Made by a program: the position numbers and the translations under genes
DNA from: Macrostomum hystrix
Taxonomy: Eukaryota; Platyhelminthes; Macrostomidae
Direction of reading: 5' to 3'
Length of the DNA: 64,000 bases
Assembly (NCBI GenBank): GCA_950097015.1
Contig: CATNEN010000038.1
Location: 31,520,501 to 31,584,500, forward strand
Notes under the pieces: generated by a model
What the model was told of the DNA's origin: nothing
Database searches by the model: none
What the model saw: the letters and a program-made list of their open reading frames with translations, nothing else
Shown here: positions 23,437-33,676 of the stretch, in pieces
Layout of the letters: each line of letters starts with the position of its first letter
Numbering within the stretch: the stretch's first letter is position 1

Positions 23437-26400
23437 TCAGGGCAGCTGTTCCCTTATTTTAGATATTTCTATGATGTATTTTGCTAAAGCTTCAGCGGTT
23501 TCCCTATCGTCTTGAGCCATTATGTAGTTAGATTTTTCTTCTGCTGTTAAGGATATGAAATTGGGGGTTTTCCCAGAAACTTCCGTCTCAAATTTCGAAC
23601 GTACTGCGCTATACTTATTCCAAGTGCACTTAAAAAGGAAGTGGACCTCGTTTTCAACTTCTGTTTTGCACTTACTACATAATCTATTTGCATACGGAAT
23701 TTTCGGTCTCGCAGTTCGCAATGTTTCGCAAGCTAGCTTATGGTTTCCTAGTCTAAACGAGGCTATGGTACGTCTCCACTCCGGGTTGTATATTTGTTGT
23801 AAATATTTTTCGGCTGAATAATATTGCTTGAAGGAGTAATAGAAGTGACTTAGCTTGCTTGAGTTCTGTGTCCTTTGTCTCCAATGGGTATCGAACTGAG
23901 AAACGAAATTTTTCCTGTGGTTTCCAATTGCTTTTGCAGGACTAATGCCTCTGCAGTTCAGCATAACCTCATTGTTGGTCTTTGCTTTGATTCCAACATC
24001 ACTGTATGTTTGGTCCGCCAATAACTTGGAAATTATGGAGTCCGGCCGGCTTGTTATGGAGGCCCAGTACGAAATGCTTCTTTTCTGGATGTTGTATAAT
24101 AAAGGCAATCTGCCTAACTCCGAGCGGGCCCCGTTGCCATCCGTATTTTGGCTGACTTGTAGTATGGCTTTACAGCACCTGATGTTTACTCTTTCAAAAA
24201 GACAGCGGTCCCAAGGACCCAGGTTCCACGAGACAAAAGCCCCCCAGGCCTCAGAGGCGTACAGAGCTATGCTTTCTATCATTGCTGTGCAGTACAGCAT
24301 GAGCTGATTGTATCTGACCGCCCCATGGCTGGCTAATTTCCTTAAGAGAAGAATAGGATATCCACATTTTTTGTTAATCTCTGTGGCATGGGAATCCACG
24401 GTTCCTTTAGCATTGATGTGAAAGCCAAGATATTTCCATTCTTTGACGCTATCTAACAGTTGTCCCTGCAGAAATAGTTTGTTAGCCGTCTTTGATGGGT
24501 CAGGGCAACAGCTAATAACCTTAGTTTTTTGCATATTGATTTCTAGCTTGTGGCTCTGACAAAATTCTGACACTTTATCGAGGCCCTTCTGCAACTCTCG
24601 AGGATTCTCTCCAAAGATCACTAAATCATCGCAGTATAGCAAGTTGTTGATTTGTTCATCTTTAATGAAGGTGTCGCTGCGAAATGAATCCCTTAGCATT
24701 GTGCTCAAAGGATCTATATAGAGTGAGAAGAGTAGAGGGGATAGGGGACAGCCTTGTCTTACTCCATTTGTTATGCTCCTTGCCTTAGTTGCTTGGCCAT
24801 CTGAGATCTTCAGTTGGAATTTAGCTCCTGAGTACATGCTTTGTATTGCTTCGATTATTTCTGGGCTGACCTTTAACTCCCTAAGTCGTTGGAAAAGTGT
24901 TGGATGGTGGACCATGTCAAATGCGCTTTTTAAGTCAAAGAACACTAAGTGAAATGGCCTTTTGCGACGCTTTTTGTTGTGGATCAACGTCAAGAGAGTG
25001 GCAATGTGGTCTGAAGTTCGGTAGCCCTTTCTATTTCCTATTTGACTGGCTGAAAGCAAGTCGAGGGTGCGAATATGAGTTTCTAGCTTTTCATAGATAA
25101 GTGAGGCAAACAGGCGAGCCAGGGCAGGCAGCACGCTTATGGGTCTGTAGTTTTTGGGGTCACTACGGGAACCCTTTTTATAAATCGGTGTGATTAGGGC
25201 ATTTGACCACTGTGCAGGAGTCTGGCCGAGTCTTACGCTTGCGTTAAAAAGCTTCAGAAGTACGGGTTTTAGCTTCTCTTGTCCGTAGATAATGTGCTCA
25301 TTTGTTATACCATCTATTCCTGCAGCCTTTCTTCTCTTTAGCTTTTTAACTGCTCTATCGAGATCTACGCAGCTAATTAAATCTTCGGGACTAACTGCTT
25401 CATCTGTGCGATGCGGCTGGGTTCCCGAAGAAGGATGTGCGTTAAACACTTTGGTTAGGTTGTCCGCGATGTCAGCGATTGGGGCTTGAGATCTGTTAAG
25501 TCTCCTGCTGGGGAACAGCAACTCTTCTGCTCTTCTAAGACCGGACCAGAATCCCTTTGAGGTTCCGTTAGCCGCCATTTTCTGAATGCAGTCATTTATG
25601 TCCATCTGCTTAAGTTTCTTGAGCTGTTGTTTGTATTTTTTCGCTAGCCCATTATATTCTGATGCCAGCGCGCTGTCAGTTGGTCTACGTCTTTTTTTCC
25701 TGGCCACGTACTTTAATGATTTGCTCAAGTTTCTTAGTGTCTCGTCTCGATTTGTCCAGAACTTGTTCGGAATGATTGTCTTTGCGCAGCTTTCTGCCAC
25801 TGAGTCTCTAAGCAGGTTGGTCAAGCTCGAGAACAAATTTTCCAGGGATTTTCCATCGTGTGCGTCGATAGATTGCAACTTTCTAATTATTTCTTCGCTT
25901 TGTTTGTTATTCAATGCCTCAATGTAACTTCCCTGCGTTTCAGTGTCCCATCTTGGAGGCATTGGGAAGGATTCATGTTTTTCCTGGTTAGCGTGTTCTG
26001 GTTGGACATGATCAGGAAAAATCAGAGTGACTGTTAGCGGGCAATGTCTGGACAGAAAGCTTTGAGGATGAATAAAGAAGTCTTTTATAATATCCACTTT
26101 ATCCATGGATGCAATAGCGTAGTCTATGGTACTTCGGCCTAGTGTGCTACTAAACGTGTAATTTCCCATAATGTCACCCTGAGTCATTCCGTTCAGAATC
26201 GTGCTCTTGGTCTCGGAGCACATTTCCATCAGTCTTAATCCATGCTTGTTTTTCTCAGAGTCCTGATTCTGTCTGGGAAACTTATCCCTAGTGCTGGACT
26301 GTAATGTGCCAGTTCGTGCATTGAAGTCACCTACTGTTAATACGGAGCCCTCTCTTGAGAAGAGCTGGATGAGATATTTAATCTCCTCCCATATATCTTC

Positions 26401-26871
26401 TTTGTAGTATTTAGAATTTTCCGGTGGGATATAGCACCCTAAGATATACAGGGGTTCTTCAGACTGCTTTTGCTTTATTTTTAGTACCAGAGCGAAGTCA
26501 GATTTGTGCACTAATGTGGTTCTCTTTGCAATATTATTTTTAACGAGGAAAACCATGCCATTTGATAATCTACCTTTGTTGATTCCCCTTGCCTTGATTC
26601 CATCTGCTCCAAAGCAGGTGAAATCTATCAGCGTGTTTGAGTCTAGCTGCTCCTGTTTGGCGTGGGTCTCACAGAGGAAAACTATGTCTCTATTCCTAAT
26701 ATGTTCGTGGAAACATGGTGATTCCATTTTGCATTCTCCACTGAGCATCAGTCCATCTATGTTCCAACTGGTGATAATCAACTCTGATTTATTATAAGTT
26801 ACCTTCTTTTCGCAGCTGCCCTGTGTTTCAGTGACTATTCGGGAGTTAAAATTTAGCGTAGAAGTTAACAT
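23437..26871 (-). CDS. LINE ORF2: AP-type endonuclease + reverse transcriptase
   Basis: Intact 1144-aa polyprotein that would nick target DNA and prime reverse transcription from the nick. Seen, N to C: apurinic-type endonuclease at about 28-290 with SWNIDG, LCETHA, GDFNAR, STIDYA and the terminal SRHCPL; linker; RT at about 490-790 with AGIDGI, NYRPISVLPAL, FFDLKSAFD (catalytic Asp), GVRQGCPLSPLLFSLY and YCDD at about 745-748. The usual box is YADD; YCDD retains both metal-binding Asp. The C-terminus has a CX2CX8HX4C zinc-knuckle-like motif (CSKCKTEVENEVHFLFKC). No RNase H domain is seen. All catalytic residues I can check are present and no stop or frameshift occurs. The clade is Jockey/CR1/I-like by architecture, not further resolved. 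Confidence 0.93.
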   Translation of the reverse strand: MLTSTLNFNSRIVTETQGSCEKKVTYNKSELIITSWNIDGLMLSGECKMESPCFHEHIRNRDIVFLCETHAKQEQLDSNTLIDFTCFGADGIKARGINKGRLSNGMVFLVKNNIAKRTTLVHKSDFALVLKIKQKQSEEPLYILGCYIPPENSKYYKEDIWEEIKYLIQLFSREGSVLTVGDFNARTGTLQSSTRDKFPRQNQDSEKNKHGLRLMEMCSETKSTILNGMTQGDIMGNYTFSSTLGRSTIDYAIASMDKVDIIKDFFIHPQSFLSRHCPLTVTLIFPDHVQPEHANQEKHESFPMPPRWDTETQGSYIEALNNKQSEEIIRKLQSIDAHDGKSLENLFSSLTNLLRDSVAESCAKTIIPNKFWTNRDETLRNLSKSLKYVARKKRRRPTDSALASEYNGLAKKYKQQLKKLKQMDINDCIQKMAANGTSKGFWSGLRRAEELLFPSRRLNRSQAPIADIADNLTKVFNAHPSSGTQPHRTDEAVSPEDLISCVDLDRAVKKLKRRKAAGIDGITNEHIIYGQEKLKPVLLKLFNASVRLGQTPAQWSNALITPIYKKGSRSDPKNYRPISVLPALARLFASLIYEKLETHIRTLDLLSASQIGNRKGYRTSDHIATLLTLIHNKKRRKRPFHLVFFDLKSAFDMVHHPTLFQRLRELKVSPEIIEAIQSMYSGAKFQLKISDGQATKARSITNGVRQGCPLSPLLFSLYIDPLSTMLRDSFRSDTFIKDEQINNLLYCDDLVIFGENPRELQKGLDKVSEFCQSHKLEINMQKTKVISCCPDPSKTANKLFLQGQLLDSVKEWKYLGFHINAKGTVDSHATEINKKCGYPILLLRKLASHGAVRYNQLMLYCTAMIESIALYASEAWGAFVSWNLGPWDRCLFERVNIRCCKAILQVSQNTDGNGARSELGRLPLLYNIQKRSISYWASITSRPDSIISKLLADQTYSDVGIKAKTNNEVMLNCRGISPAKAIGNHRKNFVSQFDTHWRQRTQNSSKLSHFYYSFKQYYSAEKYLQQIYNPEWRRTIASFRLGNHKLACETLRTARPKIPYANRLCSKCKTEVENEVHFLFKCTWNKYSAVRSKFETEVSGKTPNFISLTAEEKSNYIMAQDDRETAEALAKYIIEISKIREQLP

Positions 26872-27079
26872 ACTCGTAGAAAGAGGGAGTAGTAGTCCTT
26901 AGAGTCAGTCACGACGGGTTCAAAACCTTCAAAACCTGTTGCGCGGTATGGGAATTGACGGTATCAAAAATAGAAAGTTATTAGGCAAAGGAGTTAGAGG
27001 ACCCGAGTTGAGCAGCTAAATGACTCCTCCACCCCCCCGGCGATTGAAGTTGTTGCCGGACAGGCTTGGACAGGCGGTC

Positions 27080-29602
27080 CTAGTCGACGCAACGAAACTG
27101 GCGGTCGTCGAGGCGCCTGACACCAACTTGTTGGTATCTGTTGCGGTACCCAAAGCTACTTCTGCGGTAGTTGCTGGGCTCGATATTGGCGCGATAGCCA
27201 CTTATAAAGTTTTTGCGGTCTCTTTTGTTGTAGTCGTACTCGTTGCTGATTCGATAGCGGCTAGCACGACTTCTGTCAAAATAGCCGTTGGTGCTGATGC
27301 GGTGGTCTATTTCGCTACGGATGTAATTGGCATCTCGAACTGGGTAGCTGCTATGCGCTCGATAGTTCCTGTAGCCAGTTGCACCGCCGCCTCGTGACTC
27401 TCTGTAGCTGTGTTGATGCCGGTGATGCACTGTTTGCTGGCGCTGGTTCTCTGTGTTAGCCGGATGCGGCCGTACTTTCAGGTTTAGATTTCGAATGCAT
27501 TTGGACATTAACGCAAACAAAAAGTCCGCTCCGCTGCTGTTGAGTTCACCGTCGTAGAAGTGGATTTCATGAAAGTTAAATGTTAAAAGCTGATGTTTAA
27601 CACCATACTCACACAGTTCTTTCTCGAAGAGTTGTTCTGTTCGTGTCGAACTGTCTGGGATGATGAGTAGGTGCAGGCAATTCGCACCGTGTTGCCTTTG
27701 CCCAGCGTCAATTGCAGTGACAGCTTTATATGCCACCTCCATTGATGGCTCATGGTTTAAGTCAATTACCAGACATTCTTGCGCACTGAAGTTTGGCTCT
27801 TGCAGTAATTCAATGAGCCTTTCTTGAGTGTTGTAGTAGACAACTCGAATTGTACTATTCGGGAAGAGTCTGCGATAGTCAAGGGCTTTCCCTAGCTTTG
27901 AGCTGACAACGACTATATCATGCTTTTTCAGGCCTTCTTTAACTTTCTGTTTGGTACAACTGTTGCTTTCTGCCTCAGCTGGTTCCGAGTCCCTTGCTAC
28001 AGCTCCTGATGCGTTCTCTGCATTTTTACTGGCACTGACTGCCATCGTTACATTTTTTGAAGATGCTGTTGGGTTCACTGAGCGCGAGGCCTTCTCAGCA
28101 TATGTTTCCCGTCCTGCTCTTTCATTCTGCGTCTTAGTGAACGCCAGCGCTTGCAGACTGACCAGTTCACCGACCTTCTGCTCGAGGCTGTGGCTGATTT
28201 GTTGGCTTTTTATTACTTCTGCCTTCACTGCTCTTTCTTCGCTAATGATAGCATCCTTAGTTGAGCTACTTGTTTGCTTTAGATGGTTCACAACGTCGGA
28301 TTTTGTGATGTTTAGCGCTTTCAGTAGTTCCGTTTGACTTTCTTTGGCTTTTGCCTCTAACTGATGCATTAGACCGGTGGTCAAGGATTGAAGCGCATTG
28401 CGAGTCTTTTGAATGTACTCATCAATTGACAAGCTACTTTTCAGTTGTTTTACTTCACTGAGAACCGCTGCGACTCCTTCCTCGAGAGATTTCAAACGTT
28501 TCCAGTCTGTATCCATCAGTAGGTTGTTCTCTGTGTTAGTTGCTGCATCTACTGGAATCAACTCTGTCTGTACGGCTTTATCGCTTTTGTCAGCTCCCTT
28601 CATGGGTGATCTCCTTTTTCGGAACTTTTTGGTCTTCGGGACCTTAAAGCTCGCATCTTCTAACACGGTCGTCTCTTCGGCGGACGCAGCTGATTCTTTG
28701 TCAGCCAGCTTTTGCTTCCGCTTCCCGAGTCGCGTCTTGGCTTCTTGAAGAGGCTGACTGAGGAATGAGATGTCAAAGTGGGCATCAGCTGCATCAGTCG
28801 ATTCAGATTTTTTCCTTTCATCGATTATCTGCTCAGGCGTCTTTACTGCAATGTCCATACTCGTTTCTGAGGGCGTCGGCTCGTTGCGGCTTGGTACATC
28901 GTTTAATTCAGGCACAATGTGGCGAAATGTCACGTTGATGCGTGGTGCGCTTTCCCTCGTCTTTAGGACTCCATGTTTGAACTTGGTCTGACAGTCCCCT
29001 TGCATCACCAGCATGCTGCCTGGTGACATTATTAATGAGTAATGCCGTTTTTCGTCCGTGTTCTCAACAGTCAGGCATCTCTCAGCTCCAAGAGACAGGC
29101 TGGCAATGACTGGGTTGATGCCGAGACACTTCTCATTATCCTGATGCAGCTGGATTGAGTCTTGTCCATCTCGATATAGATTTAGGAGGACACTGTTGAA
29201 GTCAACATTAAATTCTTTTGACAAGCACTGTTTAATCTGGAGCAGCTCCTCAGGCCAGTTGTTGTTCTCTTTCCATTCTACTCCACAGTAGGAGTATGGC
29301 TTTCCATAAGCAAATGTCCTGCGAGGTTCATTGTGCTCTATTCCTCTTATAACGCATCGTCGCGACTCCCAAGGAGTGGTTTGCAATAGTTTGTCAAATA
29401 GTACAGTGTGATTTGAATCGAGGTAATCACGGCAGTAGATAAACGGCTGGCCATCCACTTTAGCGCACTCGTCCTCTGTAACTTGGACTGCTATCCATTT
29501 GTGCTTTCTCTCGACTAAATGAGGCTCTCCACTGTGTTGCCTTGTCGCCATGCTCTCGCTCAGCGCGGTGGGGGTGGAGTCGTCAGTAACTGTCAAGCTC
29601 AT
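27080..29602 (-). CDS. LINE ORF1 with N-terminal AlkB-like dioxygenase domain
   Basis: Intact 840-aa protein. Residues about 55-230 form an AlkB-type Fe(II)/2-oxoglutarate dioxygenase like ALKBH2/3. Seen: NLYRDGQDSIQLHQDNE with iron ligands H153 and D155, distal ligand H210 (KFKHG), and the 2OG-binding PRINVTFR (R221, R227). Family knowledge: such enzymes remove N-methyl lesions from DNA or RNA bases. A Lys/Arg-rich linker follows, then a predicted coiled coil (about 365-490, as in trimerising ORF1 proteins). Residues about 565-720 form an alpha/beta domain that could be a degenerate SGNH-esterase-like domain; a clear catalytic GDS is missing. The C-terminus is Arg/Tyr/Asn-rich and probably binds RNA. 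No CCHC knuckle was seen. Position immediately upstream of ORF2 on the same strand identifies it as ORF1. Function on element RNA or cDNA is inference. Confidence 0.88.
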   Translation of the reverse strand: MSLTVTDDSTPTALSESMATRQHSGEPHLVERKHKWIAVQVTEDECAKVDGQPFIYCRDYLDSNHTVLFDKLLQTTPWESRRCVIRGIEHNEPRRTFAYGKPYSYCGVEWKENNNWPEELLQIKQCLSKEFNVDFNSVLLNLYRDGQDSIQLHQDNEKCLGINPVIASLSLGAERCLTVENTDEKRHYSLIMSPGSMLVMQGDCQTKFKHGVLKTRESAPRINVTFRHIVPELNDVPSRNEPTPSETSMDIAVKTPEQIIDERKKSESTDAADAHFDISFLSQPLQEAKTRLGKRKQKLADKESAASAEETTVLEDASFKVPKTKKFRKRRSPMKGADKSDKAVQTELIPVDAATNTENNLLMDTDWKRLKSLEEGVAAVLSEVKQLKSSLSIDEYIQKTRNALQSLTTGLMHQLEAKAKESQTELLKALNITKSDVVNHLKQTSSSTKDAIISEERAVKAEVIKSQQISHSLEQKVGELVSLQALAFTKTQNERAGRETYAEKASRSVNPTASSKNVTMAVSASKNAENASGAVARDSEPAEAESNSCTKQKVKEGLKKHDIVVVSSKLGKALDYRRLFPNSTIRVVYYNTQERLIELLQEPNFSAQECLVIDLNHEPSMEVAYKAVTAIDAGQRQHGANCLHLLIIPDSSTRTEQLFEKELCEYGVKHQLLTFNFHEIHFYDGELNSSGADFLFALMSKCIRNLNLKVRPHPANTENQRQQTVHHRHQHSYRESRGGGATGYRNYRAHSSYPVRDANYIRSEIDHRISTNGYFDRSRASRYRISNEYDYNKRDRKNFISGYRANIEPSNYRRSSFGYRNRYQQVGVRRLDDRQFRCVD

Positions 29603-29640
29603 TGGGTCAGAGATTTTACAAATAGACGTACAAGAACATT

Positions 29641-30326
29641 GTTAAGATATTTTATTAGAGCTATAGTTACTGGCTAGCGATAGAAAAACTGGTTTCCTAG
29701 AAGCCCCAATTGATTGTACACCAAAGGATAGGAACGGGAGAGAGAAATGATATCAGTGTACAAAACAAGGTGTACAATGAAGGCTCTCTACGCGCGCTTG
29801 AAAAACAGATGCTTATAAAAATTTTTTTTATCAAGGTGTTTCTAAAGAAGTTCTTACCAATGCTTCAAGAAAAATGCACAGAAAGGAAAAATTAATTACT
29901 ACACAAAATGGAGTGTTGGATAATTCTTACAATTGAAACAAAAAAAATGTTTGGTATTTCAATAACTGGCTGTGTAATTCGAAATTCAGTGACTTTTTAA
30001 CAGACAAATATTTTTTCGTAGAGAGCCTAAAACACTGTAATATTTCAATGCAGGCAATCAGACGCTTTTTAAAGGAAAACAAAGCAAATTGACAATGTTT
30101 TTACTTAAAATTTTAGCTGATTAACCTCGGTTGGAAGCTCTATCGATAGTGATGTGTCGCTTTGCAAACGGATGCGTATTCGCGGAGTTGTCGATGATGG
30201 CTCAGATGGCTCAGATGGCTCAGATTAGCACTCAGACTAACTAAGAATTAAATTAATATTAATCATGACATTCTTAAATAAACTACGTTGATCCTAAAAG
30301 ATGACTGTTTTAGACTGTTTTAAAAG
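29641..30326. other. Divergent spacer between LINE ORF1 and the transposase-protease gene
   Basis: AT-rich. It contains three tandem copies of GATGGCTCA at about 30192-30224. It presumably holds the LINE 5' UTR/promoter and the 5' flank of the plus-strand gene; no defined promoter element can be assigned. Confidence 0.45.
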
Positions 30327-33300
30327 ATGACAGATGTATACTGTCGGCACGAGGACTGCCGCGTTCCGTTCAAGCTGGAATCGAGCGAGGACTGGCTTGT
30401 GTGGAGTCTGAGAGCAATGGCACCGTTGCACCCACACCCATGTACTGAGTCCAGGCCGCTGCGCGGTGATCGACGGCAAGAGTTAGCACAGCGAGTTAGG
30501 CAATCGAGTGCGTACCGGGTGACAGCGCAGCTGGCCGCCGAGTCTATGGACGCGGAAGTTCCAACTAGTTGTGCTCTACGGGTGGCTGCTGCGCGGCAGA
30601 GGCTGCAGGAACAAGTGGCCACATCACCTGTGCTGGAGTTGTCCAGCTCCCAAGTGGAATTTGTTCCTCCATATGTGCGAGGAATTTTTCTGTCCCGGCC
30701 GGGCCAGTCCGAGCCCACCTATGTGATACTGTGGCACGACCAGGGCATCGAACTGCTGAGGACCCTTCACCGATGGCGAATGCCTATCCGTCTAGGAGTG
30801 GATAGCACTGGCGCTCCAATCCACCGCATCAAGGGTGCTGAGGCAAAGCCACTTTACTACCATGCACTGGTTCTCATTCATCCGGTAAGCTTTGCGCACA
30901 AAGATGAGACACAGATGCCAAAACTATAGATTTGGTTGCCACATTCATAAAAAATTTTTGTTTTGCATAAATGTATATCGCAACCCACAGAAACCCGGTG
31001 AGCCCTGTGTTGCTGTGCTAGAGTTACTGTCCTCCTCCCAGACGGCCGTGACGCTTCGCAGCGTTCTTGATGGCTGGTTCACAGAGGTGCAGAAGAGGGT
31101 CTCTGGGATCAGCGTCGAGCAGATTGTGATGGATTTCAATCTTCCTACTCTCCGAGCGGCAACTCATACTTTTCACGGGCTTGATCTGGTGGGATACCTG
31201 CAGCTCTGCTGGCGCATACTGCACCACGAATACCCGGCAGAGATGCTGCGTCGCTTCACCGCCATCGGTCTAGGTCGCAGTCACGTGGTCAATGAAGTCC
31301 GACGGTGGCGCGAGGTGGCTGCAGCATCTCATAGCGTCCGGGTCTTTTGGCTGTGCAGCCTAGGCGCCATCATTCGTTGTCAAGATCTTCAGGAGCAGCT
31401 GCGTCTGGTGCGGGCTCTTTTCTCCGTTTTGTTGGTTGAGAGACTTGACGTTCTGCATCAGCATTTTGGAACGGAGCTGGAGACGCTCAACAGTGCTGTA
31501 ACCGGTCAGGAGATGGTCGAGGAGAATCCGGTGGAGCCAGAGGCCGGAGAGCCATCAGGCTATTGTGCTGCTATCTGGGACATCACCCTGCGTCGAAGTT
31601 CGCCGTTTTGGGTTGCCTGCAGTCAGCTTCAACGGGAGGTGTCAGACAGGATCGCACAGCTTGAGATGACTACGCAGGCACCTTTCAACATCACTGACGT
31701 GACTAGACAGGCGACCAACCAGCTGTGGTGCCCGGCTTTGGCGGAGAGGCTGCTTGACAGTCTTCTTGTGTGGCTGCCCTGTCTGAGCAGCATCATGTCA
31801 CAACCGTTACGCTACGCACACGGCAGACAGCCACGGCGTTCTGATCATGAGCACTCGTTCACGGAGGGGGCAGCGGAATTTTGGATGGGAGTCGTGAAGA
31901 ACCTCCTGGCCATGGGCAAACTCCTGCCTCTAGCTGAGTGGATTCGTAGCCAACACACTCATCTCATTGGGCTGGAGCGCCTCTTCATCCGCGGTCTTGG
32001 TGTGTTGCCAAATGCGGAGCCGACAGTAGACAGTGCCCCCAGCTGCCCGGAATCGGCTGCACTCGATGAGGCAACGCAGGAATCCACAGCAGAGGAGCGC
32101 TCATCACCGGAGCTGTCTAATGTGGGGGAATCCGAAGAAGCTGCTGACCGCCAGGAAGATCCGCTTGAGAATTATGCCGCAAGATATGGCAGCAGGACAG
32201 GCGGGAGACAGCGGCGTTCACCACTGGCCCACATGTCAAATGACTCGGGCTTGACGCACGAGGCCGCCAACAAGGTTTATGTCGTGAACAAGAGAAGAAA
32301 GAAGGCACCCACGGCTTACACTCAACCAAGGAGCATTCCCCCACCCATTCCCGGAGCGCGACAACGAGGCATAGTACCTCTACGCAACCATGGCCAAATC
32401 ACTGGAGTTCCCTATGACGGGCGGCGTGTGACAGTGACAGTCTCAAATGGATGCTCTGTGGACTGCTTCCTACAGGCACTCAGCTACGCGTACAGGAATC
32501 GGCCTGCATTTCATGAGGCCACTCGAGGTGCCCCGGACTCTTGTCAACCTTTGCGGGACTTCCTGGAGGATATGGATGCAGCAGCCACGGAGAAGGAGGC
32601 AGCATGCGCTAGGGCTCGTTTACTCCTACGCACGCCAGCTCTCTGGGCTGCTGGTAACTGCCTGCTGCCAGCACCGAACGGCTCAGTGCGCGCCAATCTT
32701 TATGCATCTGAGGTGGACATGGCTAGCTACATTCTGGGACCTGCCATCGCTTTTGACCGACTGTCATTGTGCCAATTTGAGGGCTGCCCAGACAGTGTCC
32801 GCCGCATCGCTTCCCACGCCCCAATTATGGTGCACGAAGTCGCGCCGCTTCATGTCATCGAGCAGCTGCGCCACAGCATGAATCCGCATGCAGAGGGCCT
32901 CTGTAGCGAATGCGGAGGAATGCGGGATTTCAGCAGCGCTGAATTTACTATTCAGCCACCCCCATTCCTGGCTCTGGGAATCCCCGATCACCTGCGCGTC
33001 GATTCTATGGAGCTGCCAGAGATAATCCGGCCCTTCTCTACAAGTGACACTGAGTATGTGAAACTGCTTGAATTTTTTGCCTATGTTTGTCAATTATATG
33101 ACTATTTTAATATACTTGTCCTAGATTATATTATACGAAATCTCATGTTTTATGCTTCTCTCATTGACAGATATAGGCAGTTATTGGCCTTGGGCCAAAT
33201 CAGCGAGGGCGAGGATTAGTGGTAAAGTACAAACGACGGAGTGGGCTGAAAGCCACATGCTCCAACATGCACAATGCACCATGCGCCCACCAACACACGC

Positions 33301-33676
33301 GTGCACGAAATAATACACCGGATGATTAATCTAGAACAACATTCACAGTAGCAGTTTTGCTTAAATACTCTTGACACTATACATTTTATAGTTGCATGAC
33401 AAGTCACCAAGTGAATGTCATGCACACTCTGTAGAGACTGATGAGAAGTTTTAATAACAGCGTTTTTTCGCTCCTCTATGCTTACCCAGGTACCACATTC
33501 TGAGCGCCAGCTATTTAGCCAATGGCCATTACACGTCCAGAATTTTTCTAGCGGATGGTGAGGTCCTGTACGACGACCTGGCACGCCCAGAGCAAGGCAG
33601 GAGTGCAACCGAGAGGATGCGTCAGAGGAAGCGCAGGTCCTTGGGAAGGATGAGTCTCGTGCTGTATTGCAGATGA
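30327..33676 (+). CDS. MULE-like transposase core fused to USP-like cysteine protease
   Basis: Three exons, 30327-30884, 30991-33053 and 33490-33676, encode about 935 aa. Introns are GTAAGC..CCACAG (106 bp) and GTATGT..ACCCAG (436 bp), and phases agree. Seen N-terminal: a MULE-type RNase-H-fold pattern, GVDSTG (D159), YYHALVL, VAVLELLSSSQT and IVMDFN (D234), with a candidate third acidic residue in SFTEGAAEFW. Residues about 550-620 are polar and probably a linker. Seen C-terminal: a ubiquitin-specific-protease Cys box NGCSVDCFLQAL (C674 in the position of NTC), a CSEC pair, and, only after splicing, a His box YHILSASYLANGHYTS (H887) followed by YDDL (D902/D903). The triad appears complete. 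Terminal inverted repeats were not found, so it may be a transposon protein or a domesticated gene. An upstream exon cannot be excluded. Substrate is unknown. Confidence 0.72.

Larger units (their letters stand above)
23185..29640 (-). mobile_element. Near-complete non-LTR retrotransposon (LINE) with AlkB-bearing ORF1
   Basis: Two long intact open frames in the same direction, ORF1 (29602-27080) then ORF2 (26871-23437), separated by 208 bp and lying in different frames. A 3' UTR of about 230 bp ends in a (TAA)6-type tail at 23185-23203. That tail style is shared with I-like and some other LINE clades. The 5' end is set approximately upstream of the ORF1 Met; no target-site duplication could be identified. 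Neither frame is broken, so this copy may be young and potentially active. ORF2 has endonuclease and reverse transcriptase but no RNase H. Confidence 0.88.

Noticed and set aside
23160-30240. Target-site duplication for the AlkB LINE (CAGATTA at 23182 and 30220)
   Set aside because: Short, imperfectly placed and preceded by dissimilar sequence; probably chance.
33216-33608. 130-codon minus-strand frame
   Set aside because: Antisense to the intron and last exon of the plus-strand transposase-protease gene; no motif.
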